NCBI RefSeq assembly: GCF_043555975.1
Contig: NZ_JBIGIA010000002.1
Span: forward strand, 186,001 to 250,000
Reading direction: 5' to 3'
DNA length: 64,000 nucleotides
Source of the DNA: Pelomonas nitida
GTDB lineage: Bacteria; Pseudomonadota; Gammaproteobacteria; Burkholderiales; Burkholderiaceae_C
Shown: positions 8,710 through 16,773 of the stretch, piece after piece
Numbering within the stretch: position 1 is the stretch's first letter
How the letters are laid out: every line of letters starts with the position of its first letter
Notes under the pieces: model-generated
Database searches by the model: none
The model's input: the letters and a program-made list of their open reading frames with translations, nothing else
Told to the model about the DNA's origin: nothing
Made by a program: the position numbers and the translations under genes

Positions 8710-9426
8710 TCAGAGCAGGCCCAGCTCCAGGGCTTTCAGCACCGCCTGCGGCTTGGTGGAGACGTCCAGCTCCTTGAAGAGCTGCTTCATGTGGTAGTTA
8801 ACCGTGTTCTCGCTGATGCCCAGCACCGAACCGGCGACCCAGGCGCTCTTGCCCTCCCTCGTCAACTGCAGGATCTGCAACTGACGCGGCGTCAAACTGG
8901 GCTTGCCTGCCTTGGCGCGGCTGGACACCAGCAGCCGTGCCGCTGCGTCCTGCGCGTGCACAGCCAGCAGCTGCAAGTCCGCGATCATCCGATTCAACTG
9001 CACCGGATCGGTCGGCAGCGGGGCCTCGCGGTCCACCCCCAGCAGAAAGCGCCGATGGCCCGGCATGTGCACGCTGACCGCAACACCGGTCCGGTAGCCG
9101 AACGGCGCCTGCATCTCCCACAGGTCGCCCGCCCCGGCTTTCACGTAGAGCTCTTGCTGATAGATCAACGGGGCCGAGTTCTGCATCAGATGACGATGCA
9201 CCGGATCTCGCCGCGCATAAGACGCGTCGTTGAAGGCCTGCAGAAACGCCGTCGGCGTGTTGCTGACCGTGACGTATTCGGTTTTCGCGCCGGGCCCGCG
9301 ATGTTCGATCGCGAGGACGCCGGCGACCAGGCCGAAATCCATGTCGTTGGCGAAGTCGATGAGGCCTTGGCGGAAGGACGCGAAATCGCCCGCCTGGCTG
9401 ACTTGTTCGTACCGCTGCAGGTTCAT
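8710..9426 (-). CDS. LuxR-family regulator with autoinducer-binding domain
   Basis: Transcription factor of 238 aa: N-terminal autoinducer-binding domain (about residues 15-165) and C-terminal LuxR-type HTH (about 176-238, with LTPRQLQILQLTREGKS and a recognition helix around SENTVNYHMKQLF). The ATG at 9426 gives the usual quorum-sensing LuxR length. Aligning by spacing to TraR, Asp70 and Pro71 are kept (Asp74, Pro75), but Trp57, Tyr61 and Trp85 are Phe61, Phe65 and Tyr89. No luxI is present in the window, so it is a LuxR solo with an altered pocket. An RsaM-like gene diverges from it, and a 17-codon ORF lies downstream. Confidence 0.88.
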   Translation of the reverse strand: MNLQRYEQVSQAGDFASFRQGLIDFANDMDFGLVAGVLAIEHRGPGAKTEYVTVSNTPTAFLQAFNDASYARRDPVHRHLMQNSAPLIYQQELYVKAGAGDLWEMQAPFGYRTGVAVSVHMPGHRRFLLGVDREAPLPTDPVQLNRMIADLQLLAVHAQDAAARLLVSSRAKAGKPSLTPRQLQILQLTREGKSAWVAGSVLGISENTVNYHMKQLFKELDVSTKPQAVLKALELGLL

Positions 9427-9439
9427 CGGTGCACCACGC

Positions 9440-9457
9440 GCTACAAGGGTTGGTAGG
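9440..9457. promoter_or_regulatory. lux-box-like palindrome B, between luxR and the divergent gene
   Basis: CTACAAGGGTTGGTAG (9441-9456) matches the palindrome before the small ORF at 14 of 16 positions when that one is read on the opposite strand. Its centre is 22 bp before the luxR start and 44 bp before the divergent ORF. It could autoregulate luxR, activate the divergent gene, or both. Confidence 0.55.
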
Positions 9458-9492
9458 CGCAACGCGCCATAGACAAACGCAAACTGCAAGTC

Positions 9493-9873
9493 ATGCAGAT
9501 GAAGACGGGCGAGCCGATGCAGATGGCAACGTGGCGACTGATGGCCTGCGAAACAGTCGTTAAGACTGTAAACGAGTTTGAAACGGCGTTCCACGCGCTG
9601 CGTCAAATCCGGCGCAACGTTCAGGCGGATCTGGCGCGCTGCGGGCTGCGCTGCGGGCAGGAACTGTGGTCAACCGAGGATGAGCCGCCGATCCGCATTG
9701 CTTGGGCATGGACGGAAATCCAGCCCGACGTCGTCGCCCTGTTCGACCCGATGAACATCCTTTGCAATGTGGCACTCATCGACGTTGACGGCCACGCGCT
9801 GGCGCGATCTCGCCGCATGCTCTACCTGAACGAAGTCGTGCATCGGTTGAACTGGCGTCACGGCCTCGATTGA
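9493..9873 (+). CDS. RsaM-like small protein divergent from luxR
   Basis: Protein of up to 126 aa; in-frame ATGs at 9499, 9517 and 9523 are alternative starts, the last giving 116 aa. The central pattern ELWSTEDEPPIRIAWAW followed by DPMNILCNVALIDVDG resembles RsaM/DUF4902-type proteins, which modulate AHL quorum sensing in Burkholderia and Pseudomonas and usually sit between luxR and luxI. It diverges from luxR across a lux-box-like site, which fits that role. The family assignment rests on recalled motif shape only. If correct, this locus keeps luxR and rsaM but has lost or never had luxI. Confidence 0.5.
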   Translation: MQMKTGEPMQMATWRLMACETVVKTVNEFETAFHALRQIRRNVQADLARCGLRCGQELWSTEDEPPIRIAWAWTEIQPDVVALFDPMNILCNVALIDVDGHALARSRRMLYLNEVVHRLNWRHGLD

Positions 9874-9925
9874 TGCGAGCTTTTCTCCAAGCGTCGCCAG
9901 AATGGGCTATGATGGCAGGCTTGCA

Positions 9926-10019
<94 letters not shown>

Positions 10020-10030
10020 GCCAATAGCAA

Positions 10031-10055
10031 AGCGCCCAGACGGGCGCTTTTCTTT
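10031..10055 (+). terminator. Terminator of tRNA-Ser, supplied by the island
   Basis: AGCGCCC and GGGCGCT form a stem around AGAC, followed by a T-rich run. A sequence variant of the same hairpin lies just beyond the right repeat, so the element appears to bring its own copy. Confidence 0.8.
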
Positions 10056-10164
10056 TTCTTTCTACCATTCAATCTACCATGCCAGATCTGATTGGGTTGG
10101 ATGGCTTTCCAGCGCATTGGATGCGTCAGCTGGTCGGAAGCAGGCGCCCATCAGCCCTTCAGCA

Positions 10165-10270
10165 CTAGACGCGCCAGCTCTTGCGCTCTTTGCGCCATTC
10201 CCTGAAGCGCTGCCGCCAGGTCTTGAACTCACTCTCTATCTCGAAAGCCGTCTCCAGATCGTCAATAGCA
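10165..10270 (-). pseudogene. Possible C-terminal gene fragment
   Basis: On the minus strand this stretch reads as a charged helical tail (LETAFEIESEFKTWRQRF...), ending in a stop at 10165. It abuts an IS3 transposase fragment on the other side and has no start of its own. It may be the 3' end of a gene cut by insertion. The call is tentative. Confidence 0.25.
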
Positions 10271-10412
10271 CGGTGACCCGCAACGACGCCCGCGCCGACG
10301 TCTTCAGCTACATCGAGATGTTCTACAACCCCAAGCGGCGCCACGGCACTGCCGGCGGCACTTCGCCAGTAGAGTTCGAACGACGCCATTCCCAACGGCT
10401 CATGGGTGTCCC
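10271..10412 (+). pseudogene. Fragment of IS3-family transposase (OrfB C-terminus)
   Basis: The reading frame gives RADVFSYIEMFYNPKRRH followed by a TSPVEFERRH segment, the characteristic end of IS3-family OrfB integrase domains (catalytic Glu in the YIE.FYN.KRRH block). Only about 45 residues remain. The 5' part of the gene is absent, and the fragment runs into the left terminal repeat of an IS21 element. Confidence 0.75.
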
Positions 10413-11167
10413 GGCGGCCACCCAAACTGCCCCACCTATGGCCACCCAAACTGCTCCACCCGGCCGGGGTGAATTGACCCATTGAGAACGGTGAGTCAGG
10501 CGCCTCAGCCCTGACGAGCAGGACGTAACTTTCGCCCCCTTGATCACGAGGGGGGATTCACGAGGTGAACGTCTTGAAGCCACATCTGCAAACCACGATC
10601 TGGACGCTGCTTCGCGCGGGCAACACCCAGCGCGAGATCGAGCGCCGCACCGGCGTCTCCCGCCACACCATCCGCGCTTGGGCCAAACGCTTTGAAGCCC
10701 AGGCCACCTTGCAGGGCCACGATGTGGCCTATGTCGAAGCCGACAGCGAGTTCGCCCGCTACGCGCTGGCCGACGCCGACGAACGCGCGCGTCTGCTCAA
10801 GGGCTGGGTGGCGGCTGACCTGCTGGTGCTCGATGACCTGTTCCTGGCCAGGCGCATCAGCGAGCACGCGGCCGAGCTGCTGCAGGCCCTGGTGCACCAG
10901 CGCTACAAGCTGCGCCGCTCCATCGTCATCACCTCCAACCGCGTTGTGCAGGACTGGGGCCGCTACCTCGGCGACGCCACCATGGCCACCACCATCCTCG
11001 ACCGCCTCATGCACCGCTGCGCCATGTTGGAGTTCGAGGGCAAGAGCTACAGGCTCAAGGAGGCCGCAGCACGCCTGGCCATCACACCCGACCCCGCATA
11101 ATCACCCCGTCCTGCCTGGAGCAGTTTGACTGGCCAAAAGTGGAGCAGTTCGGGGTGGCCATCGGGG
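10412..11167 (+). mobile_element. Internally deleted IS21-family element
   Basis: The ends carry inverted, internally repeated motifs typical of IS21. On the left (10412-10465) are two GGCCACCCAAACTG units; on the right (11117-11167) are two units with GGAGCAGTTT/GGAGCAGTTC and GTGGCC. Between them is a single ORF that joins the start of IstA to the end of IstB. At about 756 bp it is roughly a third of a full IS21 and cannot transpose on its own. It sits against the IS3 fragment, indicating nested insertion at the island's left end. Confidence 0.75.
10565..11101 (+). pseudogene. In-frame IstA-IstB fusion from IS21 deletion
   Basis: Open frame of 178 codons. Residues about 1-50 are the IstA N-terminal helix-turn-helix (TLLRAGNTQREIERRTGVS then IRAWAKRFE). 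From about residue 85 the protein is the C-terminal half of the IstB AAA+ ATPase (LLVLDDLFLARRIS as Walker B, then sensor region SIVITSNR and DRLMHR). The IstA catalytic core and IstB Walker A are missing. The frame is intact, so a small DNA-binding fusion could be made, but transposition function is lost. Confidence 0.75.
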
Positions 11168-11505
11168 ATGGGTGTCTAGGGAACCCGGGTCGATTCACAC
11201 CGTGACGGCGATGGCGCCGTAGGCCTGCGGCCGCTTTATGCGCACCCGCCGGGATCGGATGACGCGACGACGCTCGCGATGAACTTTTTTCAGGTGCTAG
11301 ACGCTTAGGCGCCTCTGCCTTATGAACAGCTCGATGGTGGGTTTTTTCAATCTGCTTGCTCCCTGGCAAGCGATTGTCGGTCACGCCCAGTCATCAGCAG
11401 AGCCCACCTGGCGCGCTCCCCTCCGAGACTTGACGCCCCGCCGAATGCGGCCGCATTGCCCCTGACTCTTACGTGCCTACCGCTCTGCGGCGAGCGGTCC
11501 AACTT
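11168..11505. other. Intergenic stretch without a recognisable gene
   Basis: Between the IS21 remnant and the end of the defence operon. No convincing coding frame, RNA or terminator was seen; probably insertion debris. Confidence 0.5.
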
Positions 11506-12333
11506 TCAGGCAGCCAGCGCGAAGCTCACAATTTCTGCGCGGTGGGACTCTTCAACCGGCAGCACTTCCTGCCTCCTCAGTTCGGTGCAGATCTCCGAGA
11601 AGGCTGCAAACCTCTTCGCATCGGCCTGAGAAGGGCCAGCAACGGCGAACAGCACGTCGGCCGGCAACAGGTTGCGAGCCCGGAGACGCCGGATCTTCTG
11701 CAGCCAGGCGTCACCGTGGTCATAAATGCCCATGGTGTCGTCCTGCGTCAGGTTGAAGGGCTTGATGATCTTCGCAGCGCTGCCACCGCGCTGCTGCACA
11801 AGCGGGAACCGCGCGTAAACGTCGTCATCACCTACCTTTGCCGGCTTGAAGGGCAGCGAAAGCTCCAGCGTGTTCAGCAGGGCCTTCAGGCGCTTCTCGA
11901 TGCCCTGTTCAACGTACTCGGGGGTCGCAAAGGCTCTGTCGACGTAGTAGTCGTACTGACGCTGAAGCTCAGCCGCTGGGTCTTCGGTCACAACGGCCCG
12001 AGGTGCGCTGAAACGGACCAAGGTCTCGCGCGGGTGCGCAAGCGCATCGAACACCTGGCGCAAGTACTGGGCCCGATCAGACACCGGCGCCTTGGCCAAG
12101 ACCTCGGCGGTCCTCTGCAGCTCAGCCCGCATGATCTGCAGCGCTCGCGCGTACACGTGCCGCGGCAGCTCATCAAAGAAGTCAGTCACCCGCTTGTGCT
12201 TGCGCGTCTGCAGCAGGAAGCCGAAGTAGCCCGTCTGGGGGCACATCAGGACCACACCGACGTTGGCAAACTCCCCAGTTTCCCGGTACGGCGCGAACTG
12301 GAGCACGGCGTAGCGGCAAGCGAACTTGTTCAT
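11506..12333 (-). CDS. DUF3037-family protein, last gene of defence operon
   Basis: Protein of 275 aa beginning MNKFACRYAVLQFAPYRETGEFANVGVVL, the typical DUF3037 opening. The ATG at 12333 has GGAGG six bases upstream and overlaps the stop of the HipA-like gene (ATGA); the in-frame ATG at 12345 is less well placed. DUF3037 proteins are commonly coded beside HipA-like kinases, as here. Biochemical function is unknown to me. Ninth and last gene of the same-strand operon starting at 24601. Confidence 0.75.
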   Translation of the reverse strand: MNKFACRYAVLQFAPYRETGEFANVGVVLMCPQTGYFGFLLQTRKHKRVTDFFDELPRHVYARALQIMRAELQRTAEVLAKAPVSDRAQYLRQVFDALAHPRETLVRFSAPRAVVTEDPAAELQRQYDYYVDRAFATPEYVEQGIEKRLKALLNTLELSLPFKPAKVGDDDVYARFPLVQQRGGSAAKIIKPFNLTQDDTMGIYDHGDAWLQKIRRLRARNLLPADVLFAVAGPSQADAKRFAAFSEICTELRRQEVLPVEESHRAEIVSFALAA

Positions 12334-13049
12334 TCCATCCTCCATAGGTCAAGGGTCGCACAACGAGAGAGAGTCTGCATCGCCTGGTCAACATCAAAGC
12401 GACAAGGCACGTCGAACTCAGAATTTTCCCATAGCCAGGCCTCAGGAGCGGTTCGTCGGGCCTCCTCTGCCGCGACGAAGGCCACAGCAAGGCGTTCCAT
12501 GTACCGGTCGCGAACCACAAGGTCCCCGACGACCGCGTCCCACTGGCTGGCAAAGATGTGATGTTGAAGAAATTCCGTCGGGTTAAAGCCAGGAAGAAGT
12601 GCCAAGTTGTGATCAATCACAACCAAGGACTCGGCATCGGCGTCCCACAGGAGGTTGGAGTTCTTCACCAGGCGATCCGTGTTCTGAACCCACCAATCGA
12701 AAACCAGCACGTCGCGCTGCACCTCTACAGGCACCTGCCCCACCATCGCCGGCTCTAGCCAAGCGACATGACGATGCTGCTGAGACCCGAACGCTGGCAA
12801 CGAACCCAGCGCGCGGTCCTCCCGCGGCAGCTCAGCGAGCAAAGCCTCGTCGATCTGCACCAGGCAGAAAGGCGGGATCGTCAGTCCCATCGCACGCGCA
12901 GCGTGGCCGCAGATCCACTCGGCCCAGAGGCTGGATCGGTTGGTCTGCTGACCCTTGACATAGTACAGCTCGCCGTCCTCACCTCGGCACAGATAGGGCA
13001 AGGACTTGCCCTGCTCTGCCCGCCCAATCACCTCGTGAATCTGCAGCAC
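12330..13049 (-). CDS. HipA-like kinase family protein (HipA_2 type)
   Basis: About 239 aa from a GTG at 13049, which is preceded by GGGGGA at good spacing; no in-frame ATG fits better. The sequence shows an N-terminal YYVKGQQTNR segment (candidate ATP-binding lysine), then a DWWVQNTDRLVKNSNLL block and VIDHNLAL, resembling the catalytic Asp/Asn and metal-binding Asp of HipA-fold kinases. It is much shorter than HipA toxins (about 440 aa) and has no HipB partner; its neighbour is DUF3037 instead. It starts 26 bp after the res stop, so it is probably co-transcribed with the type III restriction genes. The substrate is unknown. Confidence 0.65.
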   Translation of the reverse strand: MLQIHEVIGRAEQGKSLPYLCRGEDGELYYVKGQQTNRSSLWAEWICGHAARAMGLTIPPFCLVQIDEALLAELPREDRALGSLPAFGSQQHRHVAWLEPAMVGQVPVEVQRDVLVFDWWVQNTDRLVKNSNLLWDADAESLVVIDHNLALLPGFNPTEFLQHHIFASQWDAVVGDLVVRDRYMERLAVAFVAAEEARRTAPEAWLWENSEFDVPCRFDVDQAMQTLSRCATLDLWRME

Positions 13050-13075
13050 CGAACGTTCCCCCGTGACGCCTGAGG

Positions 13076-16000
13076 CTACTGGACGGCCTGCGCCCGCTCC
13101 ACCAACCCGTCCACATCCACGAACTTGTCGTAGATCGCCGGGTTGTCGCCGACCGCCAGCGCCTTGAAGTGCGCTCGCCCGCACTCGATCTTGGCGCTCT
13201 CGGTGTTCCGCAGGTCGTTGTCGAAGAGGCTGCTCTTGGTCTCAACGACGAAGTAAAGCCGGTCGCCATCGGGCGTCGTCACCAGCACGGCCCAGTCAGG
13301 GTTGTAGATACCCAGCGGCGTGGGTACCTTGAACCAGCCTGGCAGCTTGGCGTAGACCTTGATCGCGTCGTTCTTTTCCAGCTGGTCCGCGAAGTCGCGT
13401 TCGACCTCGGAGTCGTAGACCACGTGCTGGTAGACCGAGCGCTGGGCGTCCTGCAGCATGTTCTTCAGGTAGCCGGTCAGCTCTTCCTTCTCGAACAGCT
13501 CTTGCGCGTAGTACTGGTCGTCGCCGAGTCGCTGGTAGCGGATGCCGTCCACCAGCACGACGCGCTTGCAGCGGTTGATGGCGTCGGCCACGATCTCTAT
13601 GAACTGCTGCGGGTTGCGCTTGAAGTCGTTGAGGCGATGACTTTCGACCAGGATCCGCGCGATGCTGCGGCGGGTCAGCTGGGTGCGGTTCTGCAGTTCG
13701 GTCAGGATGTCGGGCAGCTCGATGTCGCCTTCATCCAGCACGACAACGCTGGCGCCGCCGGTCTCCTGGGCCACGATGCCGGCTTGGCCGATCTCCATGT
13801 TGGCCTTGCGCCATTGCAGGCGCACCTTGCTGATGGGCGGCGCAGCGATCACCGCGGCGATGCAGTCGCGGATCAGCTTGTCGTTGTCGAAGTGGACGCG
13901 ATACGTGGTCTTGAACTTGATGCGGTCCCACAGCGCCTTGAACTCGGGGCTGTCCAGCACTGCACGCCGCACCGGCACCTGGCGGCGTTCGTCGGCGTTC
14001 TTGATCTCCAGCTTGCCGGCGACCTTGCGCAGCAGCTCAAGAATCTGAGCGCGCTGGGCTTCCAGCTCGGGGGGCAGCGTCAGGCTGCCTTCCTTGATGG
14101 CCTGGCGCAGGCTGTCCTGCACCTTGCCCTTGGCATCGATCAGCCGCTGCGCACGCAGGTGTTCGGCCAGCACCTTGGAGGCGTCGAAGCCCAAAGGCTT
14201 CTGCGTGCCGTCCGTCTGCTGGACGGCCACGCCTGCGAAGAGGTGGTCCGGCACCACGCCGAACTGGAAGCCGTCTTCTTCGATCTCCTTCTGCAGGCTG
14301 TCGGCGAACTGCTGGTAGCTTTCGTTGGCGATTACCGTCAGCGTGTTCACTTCGAAGCCGCGCAGGCGCTGGCCTTCCTGGTTGACGCACAGCCGCAAGC
14401 CGCGGCCGATGGTCTGCCTGCGCCAGCGCTCGGTGGAGCGGGTGCTGAAGTTACAGATCTGGAAGACGTTGGGGTTGTCCCAGCCTTCCTTCAGGGCCGA
14501 GTGGCTGAAGATGAACTTCAGCGGCGAGGCGAAGCTGAGCAGCTTTTCCTTGTCACGCATGATGAGGTTGTAGGTGTCATCGTCGGCCGCAGTGCTGCCG
14601 CTGGTGTCCTTCACCATCTCCACCGTCTTGCCGCCGACCTTCTTTTTGTCGATCGAGAAGTAGCCGTTGTGCACCTCGTGGGCCGCCGCGCTAAGGTCGA
14701 CCTCGTTGAACATGCTGCGGTAGTCGGGGTGGCGCGCCCAGCGCTGGTACTCCTCTTCGAAGATCGTGGCATACACGCCCTTCTGTGGATTGCCCTGCTC
14801 GTCGTAGACGCGGTACTTGCTCACCTCGTCGATGAAGAACAGGCTCAGCACCTTGACGCCCATAGGGCGCAGGCGCTTCTCCTTGTCCAGGTGCTCCTTG
14901 ATGGTGCGCCGGATCATCTCGCGCTGCACCGCCAGCGGCTCCACGCCGCCCCAGCTGTCGTCGACGCGCAAGAACTCCTGCCCGCCGGGCAGGTGCAGTT
15001 CCATCAGAGCCTCGGTCTTGGGGCTCTTGGTGGCGGCCCGCAGCGTGCCCACGCGCATGTTGGCGTAGACCTCGCGGCCCGTGGTCTGCTCCAGGTCGTC
15101 GCCGTCCTGCACCACGACTTCCTTGCGCTGGATGCTGCCGGACTTGCCCAGAACGTCCAGTTCCACCGTGGCAGCTATGACGCCGCGCTTGTTGCTGATG
15201 CCCACCAGCTTCACGTAGGGCTTGTTGAAGCCCTGTTCGACAGTGGCCGAGGCCACCTCGATCTGCTTCACCAGCTTCTGCTCGTAGGCGTCCACGGCGT
15301 CGAGCCGGTACACCATGTTGTGCTTGTCCACGTGCGTGGCCGAGTAGCGCAGCGTGCACAGTGGGTGCATGCGCGACAGCGCCTTTTTGCCGCGGCCGTC
15401 GATGCCGCCGTCCACGCTCTGCGGCTCGTCCACGATCAGGATGGGTCGCGTCGCGCGTACCAGGTCGATGGGCTTCTCACCGCCCGTCTTCTCGCTGGCG
15501 CGGTACATGACGTTCTTGCTTTTCTCGCGGCGCAGGGCTTCGTTGGCTTCTTCCAGCGCGGCCTCCTGCTCATCGCCGAACTTGTTGATCGCGCCGACCG
15601 TGATCACCATGATCTGCACGTTCGGGCTGGTGGCGAAGTTGCGCACCTTGCTCAGGTTGCCGGAGTCGTACTGGAAGAACTCGTAGCCCTTGGCGCTGGG
15701 GTACAGGGTCTCGAAGTGTTCGCGCGTGATCTGCAGCGTCTTGTTGACGCCCTCCTTGATGGCGACCGAGGGCACGACGATCACGAACTTGGTGAAGCCG
15801 TAGTTGCGGTTCAGCTCGAAGGCCGTCTTCAGGTAGACGTAGGTCTTGCCGGTACCGGTCTCCATCTCCACCGTGAAATCCGGCGACAGCTTGGTGGACG
15901 GTGGCACGCCGTTGCGCAGCTGGACAGAGCGCAGGTTCTCTTCGATCTCCTCGTCCAGCAAGGTCAAGCGGTTGCCGATGCCCCCTTGCTCGGTGGCCAG

Positions 16001-16168
16001 CATGCCGTCCAGCGAGCCTTGCGTCGCCGCCAGCTCGTCGTAGGTTCGCGCGGCACGCACCGTTACCGTGAACTCGGTGCGGCAGATCTCCTGCCCACGG
16101 AACAGGTCGCAGACGGCCTTGATCGCTTCGGACTGGTAGGGGAGATCCGCTTCGAAATGAAGTTTCAT
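13076..16168 (-). CDS. res: Type III restriction enzyme, Res subunit
   Basis: Protein of 1030 aa, the normal Res length. The Walker A motif METGTGKTY lies at about residues 102-110 and the DEPQ form of the DEAD box at about 247, followed by a superfamily 2 helicase core. The C-terminal nuclease domain (about residues 940-1010) has the PD-(D/E)xK pattern NPDWAVLV followed by VVETKSS. It translocates on DNA and cuts unmethylated foreign DNA with Mod. Its start overlaps the stop of the TOPRIM-like gene (ATGA). Unusually, it is separated from mod by two non-canonical genes. Confidence 0.92.
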   Translation of the reverse strand: MKLHFEADLPYQSEAIKAVCDLFRGQEICRTEFTVTVRAARTYDELAATQGSLDGMLATEQGGIGNRLTLLDEEIEENLRSVQLRNGVPPSTKLSPDFTVEMETGTGKTYVYLKTAFELNRNYGFTKFVIVVPSVAIKEGVNKTLQITREHFETLYPSAKGYEFFQYDSGNLSKVRNFATSPNVQIMVITVGAINKFGDEQEAALEEANEALRREKSKNVMYRASEKTGGEKPIDLVRATRPILIVDEPQSVDGGIDGRGKKALSRMHPLCTLRYSATHVDKHNMVYRLDAVDAYEQKLVKQIEVASATVEQGFNKPYVKLVGISNKRGVIAATVELDVLGKSGSIQRKEVVVQDGDDLEQTTGREVYANMRVGTLRAATKSPKTEALMELHLPGGQEFLRVDDSWGGVEPLAVQREMIRRTIKEHLDKEKRLRPMGVKVLSLFFIDEVSKYRVYDEQGNPQKGVYATIFEEEYQRWARHPDYRSMFNEVDLSAAAHEVHNGYFSIDKKKVGGKTVEMVKDTSGSTAADDDTYNLIMRDKEKLLSFASPLKFIFSHSALKEGWDNPNVFQICNFSTRSTERWRRQTIGRGLRLCVNQEGQRLRGFEVNTLTVIANESYQQFADSLQKEIEEDGFQFGVVPDHLFAGVAVQQTDGTQKPLGFDASKVLAEHLRAQRLIDAKGKVQDSLRQAIKEGSLTLPPELEAQRAQILELLRKVAGKLEIKNADERRQVPVRRAVLDSPEFKALWDRIKFKTTYRVHFDNDKLIRDCIAAVIAAPPISKVRLQWRKANMEIGQAGIVAQETGGASVVVLDEGDIELPDILTELQNRTQLTRRSIARILVESHRLNDFKRNPQQFIEIVADAINRCKRVVLVDGIRYQRLGDDQYYAQELFEKEELTGYLKNMLQDAQRSVYQHVVYDSEVERDFADQLEKNDAIKVYAKLPGWFKVPTPLGIYNPDWAVLVTTPDGDRLYFVVETKSSLFDNDLRNTESAKIECGRAHFKALAVGDNPAIYDKFVDVDGLVERAQAVQ

Positions 16169-16773
16169 TGTTGTTCGACCCGAAGGGCTAATTCTTGCAA
16201 CCTGACACGAGCCTTCCTAAGGCTAGGCGAGCATTCAGAGGCTCGATGCGGATCCCAGCTGGTCTGCACCCAATTGGCCAGACGGGCGTTGTAGCCAATG
16301 CCTTGACTGGCAATAGCGCCTGTCTGTTTGACCAAGTCGGCGCGAACGTCGCGCGAGCCGTGTTTGCTGGCCAATTGAAGTAAGGTGGCCTTGGGGTCGG
16401 GCAACTCGTCCGGAGAGGCCGGAAGCCTTCCCCTGTAGCCAAGCAATTCACGCATGGCAACATGGTCGGCCAGCAACCAAGATTCAATCTCCCGGACCGC
16501 TACCCGCATCAACAAATCGGCTGGGGGATTGAATGCTCCGCGCCATTGCCGCAACAGCTCAGCTGGGCAGACAAGCCGGTCCAGATCGGTAAGCAGGAAG
16601 ACCGGCTGATGCTGCGCCATCTGGCACCAATTCGCCATTTTTGATCGCAGGTAGCCAAAGCCGTTCTTACGAAGGGTCTGGGTCACATTCAGCTTAGGCT
16701 GAACCTCTGCAGCAAGTCTTCTCGCAACTACCTCGCTCAATTCGTCCTCAGTAGCAATGGCGAGCCCTGCCAT
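16165..16773 (-). CDS. TOPRIM-like (DUF4276-type) putative nuclease
   Basis: Protein of 202 aa with a compact TOPRIM arrangement: an acidic ATEDELSE segment near residue 8, then FLLTDLDRLVCP near residue 80 supplying a DxD, then the REIESWLLAD block typical of DUF4276. Its start overlaps the stop of the AAA ATPase gene by one base (TGATG), so the two are tightly coupled. ATPase plus TOPRIM pairs occur in OLD-type nucleases and, with a different TOPRIM-containing protein, in PARIS defence. The nuclease activity here is inferred from the acidic residues. Confidence 0.6.
   Translation of the reverse strand: MAGLAIATEDELSEVVARRLAAEVQPKLNVTQTLRKNGFGYLRSKMANWCQMAQHQPVFLLTDLDRLVCPAELLRQWRGAFNPPADLLMRVAVREIESWLLADHVAMRELLGYRGRLPASPDELPDPKATLLQLASKHGSRDVRADLVKQTGAIASQGIGYNARLANWVQTSWDPHRASECSPSLRKARVRLQELALRVEQQ

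Noticed and set aside
9493..9873. Divergent gene as a luxI-type AHL synthase
   Set aside because: Too short and lacking the conserved Arg, Phe, Trp and Glu/Asp pattern of LuxI; the RsaM-like shape fits better.
11082..11384. A 100-codon minus-strand ORF after the IS21 remnant
   Set aside because: Runs through the IS21 terminal repeat, has basic low-complexity sequence and no ribosome-binding site.
12330..13184. Longer form of the HipA-like protein beginning before 13049
   Set aside because: The extra N-terminal residues overlap the end of res and are Gly/Arg rich; the GTG at 13049 has a good ribosome site.
13169..16294. A 1041-codon open frame on the plus strand opposite res, and similar long antisense frames opposite kynBUA, mod, ribB and pilX
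   Set aside because: High-GC coding DNA keeps antisense frames open; composition of these products is unnatural (His, Arg, Gly, Ala rich) and the opposite strand holds clear family motifs.
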